Assembly: GCF_002028425.1 (NCBI RefSeq)
Contig: NZ_CP020042.1
Span: 4,625,560 to 4,689,559 of the forward strand
Length of the DNA: 64,000 nucleotides
Direction: 5' to 3'
From: Streptomyces katrae
GTDB taxonomy: Bacteria; Actinomycetota; Actinomycetes; Streptomycetales; Streptomycetaceae
The number at the start of each line of letters is the position of its first letter. Positions within the stretch are counted from its first letter, which is position 1. The notes below the pieces were generated by a model that was not told the DNA's origin, made no database searches, and saw only the letters and a list, made by a program, of their open reading frames with translations. Made by a program: the position numbers and the translations under genes. This document shows positions 42,501-51,140 of the stretch, in pieces.

Positions 42501-43017
42501 GGCCCTGGCCGAGGCCGCCGCCGAAACCCTGATCACCGTCGACTCGCCCGCCTCCATGCAGGAGCTGGGCCGCAGGATCGCCGGCCTGCTGCGCCCCGGC
42601 GACCTGGTCCTGCTGACCGGTGAGCTCGGCGCGGGCAAGACCACCCTGACCCGGGGGCTGGGGGAGGGGCTGGGCGTGCGCGGGGCCGTGACCTCGCCGA
42701 CCTTCGTGATCGCCCGGGTGCACCCGTCCCTGGGCGACGGGCCGCCGCTGGTGCACGTGGACGCGTACCGGCTGGGCGGCGGGCTGGACGAGATGGAGGA
42801 CCTGGACCTCGACGTCTCGCTGCCCGAGTCCGTGGTCGTCGTGGAGTGGGGCGACGGCAAGGTGGAGGAGCTTTCCGACGACCGGCTGCACGTGGTCATC
42901 GGACGGGCGGTGGGCCACGAGGAGGTCCTGGACGACGTGCGCGAGGTAGCGCTGCGCGGCGTCGGTGCGCGCTGGGCCGAGGCCGGGCCGGAGCTGGCGC
43001 GGCTCTCGCCGGCGTAG
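42457..43017 (+). CDS. tsaE: tRNA t6A biosynthesis ATPase TsaE
   Basis: TsaE, about 186 residues, is the ATPase of the TsaB-TsaD-TsaE complex that makes t6A37 in tRNAs reading ANN codons. P-loop GELGAGKTTLTRGLGEGLG, switch-like TSPTFVIARVH and Walker B-like VVVVEWGDGK are present. An N-terminal extension of about 30 residues precedes the core. I use the ATG at 42457, inside the end of the hydrolase gene; the frame opens at 42448. tsaB, rimI and tsaD follow 1.2 kb downstream. Confidence 0.94.
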   Translation: MEDVQREAPRSPAAEALAEAAAETLITVDSPASMQELGRRIAGLLRPGDLVLLTGELGAGKTTLTRGLGEGLGVRGAVTSPTFVIARVHPSLGDGPPLVHVDAYRLGGGLDEMEDLDLDVSLPESVVVVEWGDGKVEELSDDRLHVVIGRAVGHEEVLDDVREVALRGVGARWAEAGPELARLSPA

Positions 43018-43121
43018 CCGTTCCGGCCGTTCCGGCCGTTCCGCCGACGAGGTACCGACAACTCGTCGGGAAAACGTTGCGCTGGTGCGGGCTCGCGTGA
43101 TGACATGGTACCGAGCGCTGG

Positions 43122-43135
43122 TTAGGTCTACCTAA
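43122..43135. promoter_or_regulatory. Palindrome TTAGGT-CT-ACCTAA
   Basis: A 6-bp inverted repeat with a 2-bp centre lies 31 nt upstream of the small ORF at 43167. The half-sites equal the ends of DtxR/DmdR iron boxes, but the spacing is five bp shorter than a standard box. It may be an operator; the regulator is not identified. Confidence 0.4.
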
Positions 43136-43166
43136 GTGCGGCGCCCCGGGGTCTCAGGAGGCAGCC

Positions 43167-43349
43167 ATGTCGGCAGCAGGAGCAGAGCGAGCGCCCGTCG
43201 TGTCCATGCGGGCCCTGCTCGCGGCGGGCGTGGCCGCCAGCGCCGTGTCCACACCGCCCGCGCGCTCGGAAGCGAGCCCCCCGGACCCCGCGCCCGAGGG
43301 CGCGGCGGACACGGAACAGGCCGCCTCCGTGGAACCGGAAGCGGCCTGA
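43167..43349 (+). CDS. Small protein of unknown function (60 residues)
   Basis: A 60-residue frame with a strong AGGAGG six nt upstream of its ATG. The product has a short hydrophobic Ala-rich stretch (MRALLAAGVAASAVSTPP) followed by an acidic Pro/Ala/Glu tail ending EPEAA. It could be a small membrane-associated peptide. I recognise no family. The ribosome site and the palindrome upstream favour a real gene over chance. Confidence 0.6.
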   Translation: MSAAGAERAPVVSMRALLAAGVAASAVSTPPARSEASPPDPAPEGAADTEQAASVEPEAA

Positions 43350-43460
43350 CGCCTGCGACGGCCCGTACGCGGTACCCACGTACGGGTGAAAAATGTGCTC
43401 GGAAAGGAGCGCTGGGGAAACCCCCGGCGAGCCGGACGGCCCCCGACGGCCCCCGACGGC

Positions 43461-44024
43461 CTACTGGACGACGACGACCTTCGAGTTGTACAGCGCGAAG
43501 GCCCACATGGCGTCGCCGTCCGCACGCGACATCCGGATGCCGCCCGTCTTCTTCGCCGGGTCCGGCTGCGGCAGGGCGCCGTCCACCCGGGCGCTGAAGC
43601 CGATCCCGATGCCCTCGGTGCTGCTGGCGAAGCGGACGACGTGCTCGATCGGCACCCCGTCCGAGCCGGTGACCGTGCCCGCCCGGGAGTTGACCAGGTA
43701 GCTGCCGGGCGCCGGGTGCACCGTGCTCGGCACCACCGTGAAGGTCTTCGGGTCCTTGCCGTCCTCCGTGACCAGCCACACCCGCTTCTGCGACACCGAG
43801 TACACCACCCGCTGCCCGGTGCCCGACTCGGCCGGCAGCTTCGCCGGCTTCGCCGCGTCCTGCTGCTGCGCCGGAGCCTGGTTCTGGGGGTTCGCCGGGG
43901 CCTGCGCGGCGGGCTTCACGGGGTGCGCGGGAGCGGTCGCGTGGGCCTGGTAGCCGAGGAACCCGATCGCCGCGATCGCCGTGACGGTGAGCCCGGCCAC
44001 GATTCCCGAGCTGCTGCTTGCCAC
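43461..44024 (-). CDS. YkuD-like protein lacking the catalytic cysteine
   Basis: A 187-residue protein from the GTG at 44024 (TAGGAG five nt upstream). A membrane segment near residues 8-26 (IVAGLTVTAIAAIGFLGY) is followed by a Pro/Gln/Ala linker and a C-terminal domain resembling L,D-transpeptidases: QRVVYSVSQKRVWLVTEDG, VVPSTVHPAPGSYLVNSR and TGGIRMSRADGDAMW. In active enzymes the last motif reads SHGC[IV]R; here a glycine replaces the cysteine. It is therefore probably a non-catalytic wall-associated or regulatory protein. It lies antisense between tsaE and tsaB. Confidence 0.75.
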   Translation of the reverse strand: MASSSSGIVAGLTVTAIAAIGFLGYQAHATAPAHPVKPAAQAPANPQNQAPAQQQDAAKPAKLPAESGTGQRVVYSVSQKRVWLVTEDGKDPKTFTVVPSTVHPAPGSYLVNSRAGTVTGSDGVPIEHVVRFASSTEGIGIGFSARVDGALPQPDPAKKTGGIRMSRADGDAMWAFALYNSKVVVVQ

Positions 44025-44195
44025 CTTGCTCCTACCTCTCCGCGCCCGCGCGTACCGGTTGCTGCCCTGTCGCCGTGCCGCCGCCGCCCCACAGCCGCTG
44101 CGGCGCCGCGCCGTACTCCCGGTCGAAAGGTAGCAGCCGGGGCCCGCCGCGACCGGCCGCAAGGCCCAGCCGCCGGGGAGTCGTAGGCTGTTCGC

Positions 44196-44873
44196 GTGCT
44201 CTTGCTCGCCGTAGATACCGCCACGCCCGCCGTCACCGTCGCCCTGCACGACGGGGAGTCCGTCCTGGCCGAGTCCCACCAGGTCGACGCCCGCCGCCAC
44301 GGGGAGCTCCTGCTGCCCTCCGTGGACCGGGTCCTCGCCGAGGCCGGGGTGAAGCTCGAAGCCCTCACCGGCATCGTCGTCGGCGTCGGCCCCGGCCCCT
44401 ACACCGGGCTGCGCGTCGGCCTGGTCACCGCCTCCACCTTCGCCTCCGTCCTCGGCATCCCCGTGCACGGCCTGTGCACCCTCGACGGGCTCGCCTACGC
44501 CGCGGGCGCCGCCGGGATCGAGGGCCCCTTCACCGTCGCCACCGACGCGCGGCGCAAGGAGGTCTACTGGGCGCGCTACGAGGACCCCCGCACCCGGGTC
44601 GGCGAGCCCGCCGTGGACCGCCCGGCCGACATCGCCGAGCAGGTCGCCGGCCTCCCGGCGGTCGGCCGGGGCGCCCGGCTCTACCCGGAGGTCTTCACCG
44701 ACGCGCGCGACCCCGAGCACCAGTCGGCCGCGGCCCTCGCCGCCCTCGCCGCCGAACGCCTCGCGGCCGGCGCGGCGTTCGAGAACGCCGACGGCGTCCC
44801 GCCGGCCCCGCTCTACCTGCGCCGCCCCGACGCCCAGGTGCCGAAGAACTACAAGGTGGTCACCCCGCAGTGA
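44196..44873 (+). CDS. tsaB: tRNA t6A biosynthesis protein TsaB
   Basis: TsaB, 225 residues, is the non-catalytic ASKHA-fold partner of TsaD. The GTG start gives MLLLAVDTATPAVTVALHDG; GIVVGVGPGPYTGLRVGL and the DARRKEVYWARY motif are typical. It overlaps rimI by 4 nt (GTGA), the start of a tightly coupled tsaB-rimI-tsaD unit. Confidence 0.96.
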   Translation: MLLLAVDTATPAVTVALHDGESVLAESHQVDARRHGELLLPSVDRVLAEAGVKLEALTGIVVGVGPGPYTGLRVGLVTASTFASVLGIPVHGLCTLDGLAYAAGAAGIEGPFTVATDARRKEVYWARYEDPRTRVGEPAVDRPADIAEQVAGLPAVGRGARLYPEVFTDARDPEHQSAAALAALAAERLAAGAAFENADGVPPAPLYLRRPDAQVPKNYKVVTPQ

Positions 44874-45415
44874 CGGCCCCGACCGCAGTGCTCCGCGAGA
44901 TGCGCTGGTGGGACATCGCACCGGTGCTGGAACTGGAGCACGAGCTCTTCCCCGAGGACGCCTGGTCCGCCGGGATGTTCTGGTCCGAACTCGCCCACGC
45001 CCGCGGCCCGCGCGCCAGCCGCCGCTACGTCGTCGCCGAGGACCCGGACAGCGGCCGCCTGGTCGGCTACGCCGGACTGGCGGCCTCCGGCGACCTGGGC
45101 GACGTACAGACCATCGCGGCGGCCAAGGACCAGTGGGGCACCGGACTCGGCGCCCGGCTGCTCACCGAGCTGCTGCGCGCCGCGACCGCCTTCGAGTGCG
45201 CGGAGGTGCTGCTGGAGGTACGGGTCGACAACACCCGCGCCCAGCGGCTCTACGAGCGCTTCGGCTTCGAGCCGATCGGCTTCCGGCGCGGCTACTACCA
45301 GCCGGGGAACGTCGACGCGCTGGTGATGCGCCTGACCGACCCGGCCCGCACGGCTGCCGCCACTTCGACCACAGAGAATCCCGAACACCCTGAGAGCAGT
45401 GAGACCCATGGCTGA
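44870..45415 (+). CDS. rimI: Ribosomal protein S18 alanine N-acetyltransferase RimI-like
   Basis: A GNAT acetyltransferase of 181 residues. The acetyl-CoA signature is close to canonical: [19 protein letters not shown], then [22 protein letters not shown] and the RRGYY motif typical of RimI. The GTG at 44870 overlaps the tsaB stop. A Thr/Ser/Pro-rich tail of about 25 residues follows the domain and overlaps the tsaD start by 8 nt. The tsaB-rimI-tsaD order supports RimI rather than another GNAT. Confidence 0.93.
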   Translation: MTAPTAVLREMRWWDIAPVLELEHELFPEDAWSAGMFWSELAHARGPRASRRYVVAEDPDSGRLVGYAGLAASGDLGDVQTIAAAKDQWGTGLGARLLTELLRAATAFECAEVLLEVRVDNTRAQRLYERFGFEPIGFRRGYYQPGNVDALVMRLTDPARTAAATSTTENPEHPESSETHG

Positions 45416-46556
45416 CGAACCGCTCGTCCTCGGCATCGAGACCTCCTGCGACGAGACCGGCGTCGGCATCGTCCGCGGCACCACCCTGCTCGCCGACGCG
45501 GTCGCCTCCAGCGTCGACGAGCACGCCCGCTTCGGCGGCGTCGTGCCCGAGGTCGCCTCCCGGGCCCACCTCGAGGCGATGGTCCCGACCATCGAGCGCG
45601 CCCTGAAGGAAGCCGGCGTCACCGCCCGCGACCTCGACGGCATCGCCGTCACCGCCGGTCCCGGCCTCGCGGGCGCCCTGCTGGTCGGCGTCTCCGCGGC
45701 GAAGGCGTACGCGTACGCGCTCGGCAAGCCGCTGTACGGGGTCAACCACCTCGCCTCCCACATCTGCGTCGACCAGCTCGAACACGGTCCGCTGCCCGAG
45801 CCGACCATGGCCCTGCTGGTCTCCGGGGGCCACTCCTCGCTGCTGCTGGCCCCGGACATCACCAGCGACGTGCGCCCGCTGGGCGCGACCATCGACGACG
45901 CGGCGGGCGAGGCCTTCGACAAGATCGCCCGCGTGCTCCAGCTGGGCTTCCCCGGCGGGCCGGTCATCGACCGGCTGGCCAAGGAGGGCGACCCCGCGGC
46001 CATCAACTTCCCGCGCGGGCTCACCGGTTCGCGCGACCCGGCGTACGACTTCTCCTTCTCCGGCCTCAAGACGGCGGTGGCCCGCTGGATCGAGGCGAAG
46101 CGGAACGCGGGCGAGGAGGTGCCGGTGCGTGATGTGGCGGCCTCCTTCCAGGAGGCGGTGGTGGACGTGCTGACGCGCAAGGCGATCCGCGCGTGCAAGG
46201 ACGAGGGCGTGGACCACCTGATGATCGGCGGTGGCGTGGCGGCCAACTCCCGGCTGCGCTCGCTGGCGCAGGAGCGGTGCGACGCCGCGGGGATCACCCT
46301 GCGCGTACCGCGGCCCAAGCTGTGCACCGACAACGGCGCCATGGTCGCCGCGCTGGGTGCGGAGATGGTCAAGCGGAACCGTCCGGCCTCGGACTGGGAC
46401 CTGTCCGCGGACTCCTCCCTCCCGGTGACGGACCCCCACGTCCCGGGCACGTCCCACGAGCACGGCCACGACCACGACAACGGCCACGGTCATGGCCACG
46501 GTGGGCACTCCCACGACCACGTGCACGAGCTCAGCAAGGACAACCTCTACTCGTGA
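45408..46556 (+). CDS. tsaD: tRNA t6A transferase TsaD with histidine-rich tail
   Basis: TsaD, 382 residues, transfers the threonylcarbamoyl group to A37 of tRNA. The ATG at 45408 gives [18 protein letters not shown]; the metal histidines lie in [12 protein letters not shown], and [23 protein letters not shown] and the C-terminal [10 protein letters not shown] complete the fold. The last 40 residues are unusual: a linker rich in His-Gly and His-Asp pairs (12 histidines between about residues 344 and 371), absent from E. coli TsaD. It resembles a metal-binding tail. It overlaps both neighbours (rimI by 8 nt, the next gene by 4 nt). Confidence 0.95.
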   Translation: MADEPLVLGIETSCDETGVGIVRGTTLLADAVASSVDEHARFGGVVPEVASRAHLEAMVPTIERALKEAGVTARDLDGIAVTAGPGLAGALLVGVSAAKAYAYALGKPLYGVNHLASHICVDQLEHGPLPEPTMALLVSGGHSSLLLAPDITSDVRPLGATIDDAAGEAFDKIARVLQLGFPGGPVIDRLAKEGDPAAINFPRGLTGSRDPAYDFSFSGLKTAVARWIEAKRNAGEEVPVRDVAASFQEAVVDVLTRKAIRACKDEGVDHLMIGGGVAANSRLRSLAQERCDAAGITLRVPRPKLCTDNGAMVAALGAEMVKRNRPASDWDLSADSSLPVTDPHVPGTSHEHGHDHDNGHGHGHGGHSHDHVHELSKDNLYS

Positions 46557-46831
46557 ACACCGTCGCGCTGATGTGGGAGGCCCGGGCCGTCGAGGGCCGG
46601 GGCAACGAGCTGCTGGAGTGGGCCCGCGCCCAGGTCCTGGCCCGGGAGCCGCTGCGCCGCGAGGTGCTGCGCGCGCAGCAGGACCGGGTGCTCGTGATCA
46701 CCTGGTGGGAGGCGCCCGAGGGCGGAGCGGCGGCGGAGCTCCCGGAGCTGCCGGAGCCCGCGGCGGACCTGATCACCCGGGCCGTGCACCGCTGGCGGTT
46801 CGAATCCGTCGAGGTCACGGAGGGCGGCTGA
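46553..46831 (+). CDS. Small conserved-looking protein, unknown function
   Basis: A 92-residue protein whose GTG overlaps the tsaD stop (GTGA). The sequence [23 protein letters not shown], then RVLVITWWE and the ending [15 protein letters not shown], suggests a compact alpha/beta (ferredoxin-like) fold with several tryptophans. I do not recognise a function. Coupling to tsaD suggests co-expression with the t6A genes. Confidence 0.7.
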   Translation: MNTVALMWEARAVEGRGNELLEWARAQVLAREPLRREVLRAQQDRVLVITWWEAPEGGAAAELPELPEPAADLITRAVHRWRFESVEVTEGG

Positions 46832-46882
46832 GCGCGGGTCGAGGAGCGCTGCGGTGAAGCTCCAAGGGGCGTCGCTAGGGTC

Positions 46883-47575
46883 ATGCGCATGCCTAGCCGC
46901 CGTGACCTGCCGCCCCCGCCGCCGCCCGCGCACCTGCGCGAGTGGCTGGACGAGCGCGTCGTACGGGCCGACCGCGCGCGCTTCCTCGCGGACCTGAGCC
47001 GCCGCAGCCTGGGCCTGGGGCGGCTGGCGCTGCTGTGGGTGCTGGCGGCGGTCTTCGCGGTGGGCTGGACCTTCGTGAGCATGGCCGTGATGACCTTCGA
47101 GTCCGGCGCCGGGCCGGAGCGCCTCTTCGGCGCCGTGTTCGCCGTGATGGGGCTGGCGGTGCTGGTGCCGGCCGGCTACTGCTTCGTACGGGGCGCCCGG
47201 CAGGAGCGCCGGGTGCACCAGCTGCTGTGCGCCTGGGCCGTCGCGGACCGCGGCCCCGGCGCGGACACGGGGCTGCGCGCACCGGTCCGGAGCGCGGTGT
47301 GGCTGCTGGCCTCCCTGTCCCTGGGCGCCCTCGGCCTCTGGACGGCCTTCACCGCCGCGGCGGGCGCCCGGCCGGGGGCGGACACGGTCGGGGAGGTCGC
47401 GTACTCCATGGGCCTCGGGCTGATCCTGTGGATCACCGCCCTCCTGGGCCTGGCCAAGGCCGCCACCCACTACAGCTGGTCCCTCCGCGCCCGCACGGCC
47501 GCCCACCCGAAGCGCGCCCAGCGCGCCCAGGCCGCCCCTGCCCGCCCGGCGAAGTCCAGCCTCGCCGGCGCGTGA
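46883..47575 (+). CDS. Four-helix membrane protein, unknown function
   Basis: About 230 residues with a Pro-rich N terminus (LPPPPPPAHLREW) and four hydrophobic segments near WVLAAVFAVGWTFVSM, FAVMGLAVLVPAGYCFV, WLLASLSLGALGLWTAF and LGLILWITALLGLAKA, ending in a basic Ala-rich tail. No family is recognised. Starts at 46883 or the ATG two codons later (46889) are equally possible; AGGG lies just upstream. Confidence 0.65.
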   Translation: MRMPSRRDLPPPPPPAHLREWLDERVVRADRARFLADLSRRSLGLGRLALLWVLAAVFAVGWTFVSMAVMTFESGAGPERLFGAVFAVMGLAVLVPAGYCFVRGARQERRVHQLLCAWAVADRGPGADTGLRAPVRSAVWLLASLSLGALGLWTAFTAAAGARPGADTVGEVAYSMGLGLILWITALLGLAKAATHYSWSLRARTAAHPKRAQRAQAAPARPAKSSLAGA

Positions 47576-47653
47576 GGCGCGGTACCCGCCCACCGGCCCG
47601 GCGGTAGCCGGGGGAGGCCGGGGCGCGGGGTCGGGGGCCGGGCCCGCGAACCG

Positions 47654-48826
47654 CTAGGCCACCGGCGAGCCGATCAGCATCGCCGGCGCCCCGCCCACCC
47701 GCGTCAGGAACACCGTCGCCGCGTTCGGCCCCGACGGCTTCACCTTCCGCCGCAGTTCCTCCGGCTCGATCGCCGACCCCCGCTTCTTCACCGTCAGCAC
47801 CCCCACCTCCCGCTCCCGCAGCAGCGCCTTCAGCTTCTTCAGCCCGAACGGCAGCACGTCCGTGATCTCGTAAGCCGTCGCGTAGGGCGTGGCCCGCAGC
47901 TCGTCGGACGTGATGTACGCGATCGTCGGGTCGATCAGCCGCCCGTCCAGCCGCTCCGCCACCTCCGCCACCAGGTGCGCCCGGATCACCGCCCCGTCCG
48001 GCTCGTACAGCCAGCGCCCCACCGGGCCCGCCGCGGGATCCGGCAGCGGGTCGGCGGTGCGCAGCCCGACCGGCCCCGGCAGCAGGGTGGCCCGTACCGT
48101 CCCGGGGGCGGTGCCGAACCACAGCACGGCCTCCTTCACATCCCCGTGGTCCGAGATCCACTCCGCCTCGGCCTCCGCCGGCACCGCCTCGTGCGGGATC
48201 CCCGGCGCGATCTTGATGGCCGCGTACGTGGCCGCCCGCGCCGCCTCCACCGCCCACGACAGCGGCGGCGAGTACGACTCCGGGTCGAAGATCCGCCCGC
48301 GCCCGCCGCGCCGCGCCGGGTCGATGAAGACGGCGTCGTACGAGGAGACGTCGACCGTCGTCACGTCCGCCTCCCGGACCTCGATCAGGTCCGCCAGCCC
48401 CAGCGCCTCCGCGTTGGCCCGCGCGACCGCCACCGTCAGCGGGTCGAGGTCCACCGCCAGCACCCGGATCCCGCGCCGCGCCAGCGCCAGCGCGTCCCCG
48501 CCGATCCCGCAGCACAGGTCCGCGACGCTCCGTACGCCCAGCCCGGCCAGCCGCTCGGCCCGGTACGAGGCCACGGACGCGCGGGTGGCCATCTCCCCGC
48601 CGCCGGGGGTGAAGAACATCCGGAACGCGTCCTCGGCCCCGAACTTCGCCACCGCCCGCTGCCTCAGCCGGGCCTGGCCCAGCGCGGCCGACACCAGCCC
48701 GGCGGGGTGCTCGCGGCGCAGCCGGGTGGCCACGGCCAGCTCCTGGGCGGGGTCGTAGTCGCGGAGCGAGTCGAGGAGGGCGCGCCCCTCGGGGGTGAGG
48801 AGCGCGGCGAAGTCTTCGGGAGTCAC
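47654..48826 (-). CDS. Class I SAM-dependent methyltransferase with THUMP-like domain
   Basis: About 390 residues. A helical N-terminal region precedes the Rossmann methyltransferase: motif I ADLCCGIGGDALALA, acidic motif II AVDLDPLTVAVARANA, and IDPARRGGRGRIFDPE, which resembles rRNA or tRNA methyltransferases. The C-terminal part (PTIAYITSDELRATPYAT, LLREREVGVLTVKKRG) matches THUMP-like proteins, so an RNA substrate is likely. The GTG at 48826 is chosen because further upstream codons are unrelated; its ribosome site is poor. It is divergent from the deacetylase at 48916. Confidence 0.8.
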   Translation of the reverse strand: MTPEDFAALLTPEGRALLDSLRDYDPAQELAVATRLRREHPAGLVSAALGQARLRQRAVAKFGAEDAFRMFFTPGGGEMATRASVASYRAERLAGLGVRSVADLCCGIGGDALALARRGIRVLAVDLDPLTVAVARANAEALGLADLIEVREADVTTVDVSSYDAVFIDPARRGGRGRIFDPESYSPPLSWAVEAARAATYAAIKIAPGIPHEAVPAEAEAEWISDHGDVKEAVLWFGTAPGTVRATLLPGPVGLRTADPLPDPAAGPVGRWLYEPDGAVIRAHLVAEVAERLDGRLIDPTIAYITSDELRATPYATAYEITDVLPFGLKKLKALLREREVGVLTVKKRGSAIEPEELRRKVKPSGPNAATVFLTRVGGAPAMLIGSPVA

Positions 48827-48915
48827 GGCTCCATTGTCGGCCAGTCGGTGGAAGGGGGGACCGCGGTCGTGGTGTCGACCGGGGAGCCGCGCCGGGCGGT
48901 GCAAGGATCCGCGCT

Positions 48916-49869
48916 ATGCAGCTTGTACGACAAAAGGGAAATCCCTCGCAGTTTGGTCACCGGTCCGCGGCACGCCCGCGCGGCCGGTACGGGGTGGCCG
49001 CGGCAGCGCTGCTGGTCGCCGCCCTGGGCACGGGGTGCGGCGCCGCCGACCCGGGGACGCCCGTCAAGGGCAAGCCGGGCCACGCCGCCGCCGAGACCGG
49101 CCCGGGCGCGGCAGGTGCCCTCGCCAACTCCGCCGAGCAGCAGAAGGCCGCCCAGCAGGCGCGCGCCGCCATGGCCAAGAAGTGGGGCCTCGCCAAGACC
49201 CCGCTCGCGGCCCCGCCCGGACCCAGGACGAAGCCGGAGATCACCGCGCGGGAGGGCTTCGAGGTCGAGGGGCAGGACGAGCTGCCCCCGGTCTTCACCA
49301 CCGTCCCGACCGAGGACAAGGTCGTCTTCCTGACGGTCGACGACGGGGCCGAGAAGGACCCCGAGTTCATCCGGATGATGCAGGAGCTGAAGATCCCGTA
49401 CACGGCGTTCCTCAGCGACTACCTCGTGCGGGACAACTACCCGTACTTCAAGCAGATGCAGGACGCGGGCGTCACCCTGGACAACCACACCCTCAACCAC
49501 CGTTACCTGCCCGGCCTCAACTACGAGCAGCAGCGCGAGGAGATCTGCGGGCAGCAGGACACCATCCAGAAGCAGTTCGGCAAGCGGCCCCAGCTGTTCC
49601 GGCCGCCGTACGGGAACTACAACCAGGACACGCTGCGGGCGGCGAAGTCCTGTGGCATCAAGGCGGTCCCCCTGTGGAACGCGGAGGCCTTCCCGAACCG
49701 GATGGACTACCGTGAATGGGACAGGGACCTGCACCCCGGGGACATCATCCTCACGCACTTCCGGGGCCGCGAGGACTGGAAGGGCACGATGCCTGACATG
49801 ATCCGTCATGTCATGAAGACCGTCACGGACAAGGGGTACGCCGTGGCCCGCCTGGAGGATTACCTGTGA
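48916..49869 (+). CDS. Polysaccharide deacetylase-family lipoprotein
   Basis: About 317 residues. A long n-region and hydrophobic core lead to ALGTGCGAA, a likely lipobox (Cys near residue 41), then an Ala/Lys-rich linker. The NodB domain shows VFLTVDDGAEKDPEF (motif 1, with V for the usual F), DNHTLNH (motif 2, HxxxH), RPPYGNYN (motif 3) and IILTHF (motif 5). Likely substrates are cell-wall or external N-acetylated glycans. Its stop overlaps the next gene by 4 nt (GTGA); the two are paralogous. Confidence 0.88.
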   Translation: MQLVRQKGNPSQFGHRSAARPRGRYGVAAAALLVAALGTGCGAADPGTPVKGKPGHAAAETGPGAAGALANSAEQQKAAQQARAAMAKKWGLAKTPLAAPPGPRTKPEITAREGFEVEGQDELPPVFTTVPTEDKVVFLTVDDGAEKDPEFIRMMQELKIPYTAFLSDYLVRDNYPYFKQMQDAGVTLDNHTLNHRYLPGLNYEQQREEICGQQDTIQKQFGKRPQLFRPPYGNYNQDTLRAAKSCGIKAVPLWNAEAFPNRMDYREWDRDLHPGDIILTHFRGREDWKGTMPDMIRHVMKTVTDKGYAVARLEDYL

Positions 49870-50756
49870 AGTACGCGCGCCGGCTGGTAGCCGGGACGCT
49901 GACGGCCGGCGCGCTCGCGCTGTCCCTGTCGGGATGCGGGAACAGCGTGGATCCCATCGAGAGACTGGGCCGCAAGGCCGGGCAGACGCCGGGGGCCCCG
50001 TCGGCCTCCCCGTCCGCCCCGGCCTCCGCGGCCGCCTCCGCCCAGGCGGGCACCCCGGGGGACGAGGCGTACCGCAAGTGGGGGCTGACCGCCCCGCTGC
50101 AGTACGCCCCGAAGCCCGCGCAGAAGCCCCAACTCCCGAAGCCGGCGGGCCCGGGCAAGCCGGTGGTCGTGGACCGAATACCCGTGGCTCCGAACGACAA
50201 GGTCGTCTTCCTGACCTTCGACGACGGCGCGGAGAAGGACCCCGAGTTCCTGAAGATGGCGGCCGACCTCAAGCTGCCGATCGGCATGTTCCTGACGGAC
50301 AACGTGGCGTCGTCGGACTACGGCTACTTCGAGAAGCTCCGCGACAACGGCTCCGGCAGCACGATAAACAACCACACGCTGACGCACCCCAACATGCGCA
50401 CGCTGGCGTTCGCGGCGCAGAAGAAGGAGATATGCGGCCAGCAGGAGCGCTTGGAGAAGCGCTTCGGCAAGCGTCCGGTCCTGTTCCGCCCGCCCTTCGG
50501 CAACTACAACGACGACACCCTGAAGGCCGCCTCGGAGTGCGGTATCAACACGGTCGTGCTGTGGCGGGCGTCGATGCAGATAAACGACTTCCAGTACGCC
50601 GAGGGCTCGGCCCTCAAACCCGGCGACATCATCCTGGCCCACTTCCGCGGCCCGTCGGAACTCAAGGGCGCGACGGAAATCCACATGGCGACGAAGATGC
50701 TCCAGCACATACAGGAGCAGGGGTACAAGATCGGCCGCCTGGAGGACTACCTGTAG
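49866..50756 (+). CDS. Polysaccharide deacetylase-family lipoprotein, paralogue
   Basis: About 296 residues, translationally coupled to the gene before it. A clear lipobox (LSLSGCGN, Cys near residue 24) is followed by a Pro/Ala linker and a NodB domain with TFDDGAEKDPEF, NNHTLTH, RPPFGNYN and ILAHF. All five motifs look catalytic. The shared DGAEKDPEF, ICGQQ and EDYL ending show that the pair arose by tandem duplication. The inverted-repeat island begins 94 nt after its stop. Confidence 0.9.
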   Translation: MKYARRLVAGTLTAGALALSLSGCGNSVDPIERLGRKAGQTPGAPSASPSAPASAAASAQAGTPGDEAYRKWGLTAPLQYAPKPAQKPQLPKPAGPGKPVVVDRIPVAPNDKVVFLTFDDGAEKDPEFLKMAADLKLPIGMFLTDNVASSDYGYFEKLRDNGSGSTINNHTLTHPNMRTLAFAAQKKEICGQQERLEKRFGKRPVLFRPPFGNYNDDTLKAASECGINTVVLWRASMQINDFQYAEGSALKPGDIILAHFRGPSELKGATEIHMATKMLQHIQEQGYKIGRLEDYL

Positions 50757-50850
50757 GGGGGTGGGCGTCGCGGCTGGGGGGCTGGGGCGGGCTCCCGCTG
50801 GGCGGGGACTGGGCGGCGGAGCGGGGGTGGGGGTGGTCGGGGTCCCGGCG

Positions 50851-51140
50851 GGGCGGTCTCAGGGAGGGGTTGGGGGTTTCCCGTCAGTCTCATCGTCCTT
50901 CCGCGTCGGGCCGCCCTGTCAAGGGCGCTCCTTCGTCGCGTCGCTTCGCGATCGCCTACGGCGACCCTTGACAGGCCGTCCCGCCACGAAATGCCGAAGA
51001 CTGCCGGGAAACCCCCAAAGGAACGGGACGGACGTTTATGGGACATCCGGCGGAATCAGCGACCAGGCGGGATGGTCGGGGGCCGCCTCGCCGGGCATCC
51101 GGGCCGACGAGCCAATGAATCGGGGCCGCGATTCGCGCCA
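50851..51140 (+). repeat. Left outer arm of the inverted-repeat island (290 bp)
   Basis: This block is matched in inverted orientation, over the same 290-bp length, by 52777-53066. Roughly nine positions in ten agree by eye, the differences clustering toward the array end. It contains the 61-nt Y-shaped element. No convincing gene is present. Confidence 0.9.
50915..50975 (+). repeat. 61-nt Y-shaped element, left copy
   Basis: The ends CCTGTCAAGGG (50915-50925) and CCCTTGACAGG (50965-50975) form an 11-bp stem. Inside, after a 10-nt linker, lie two abutting hairpins: TCGCG-TCGCTT-CGCGA and TCGCC-TAC-GGCGA. The copy at 52942-53002 is the exact inverse over all 61 positions. Confidence 0.85.

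Noticed and set aside
43430..43461. Direct repeat of GACGGCCCCC after the small ORF
   Set aside because: Only two to three short copies in GC-rich DNA at the end of the YkuD-like gene; no evidence of function.
46797..46807. GGTTCGAATCC, the T-loop consensus of a tRNA gene
   Set aside because: It lies inside the coding frame at 46553-46831 and has no acceptor, D or anticodon stems around it.
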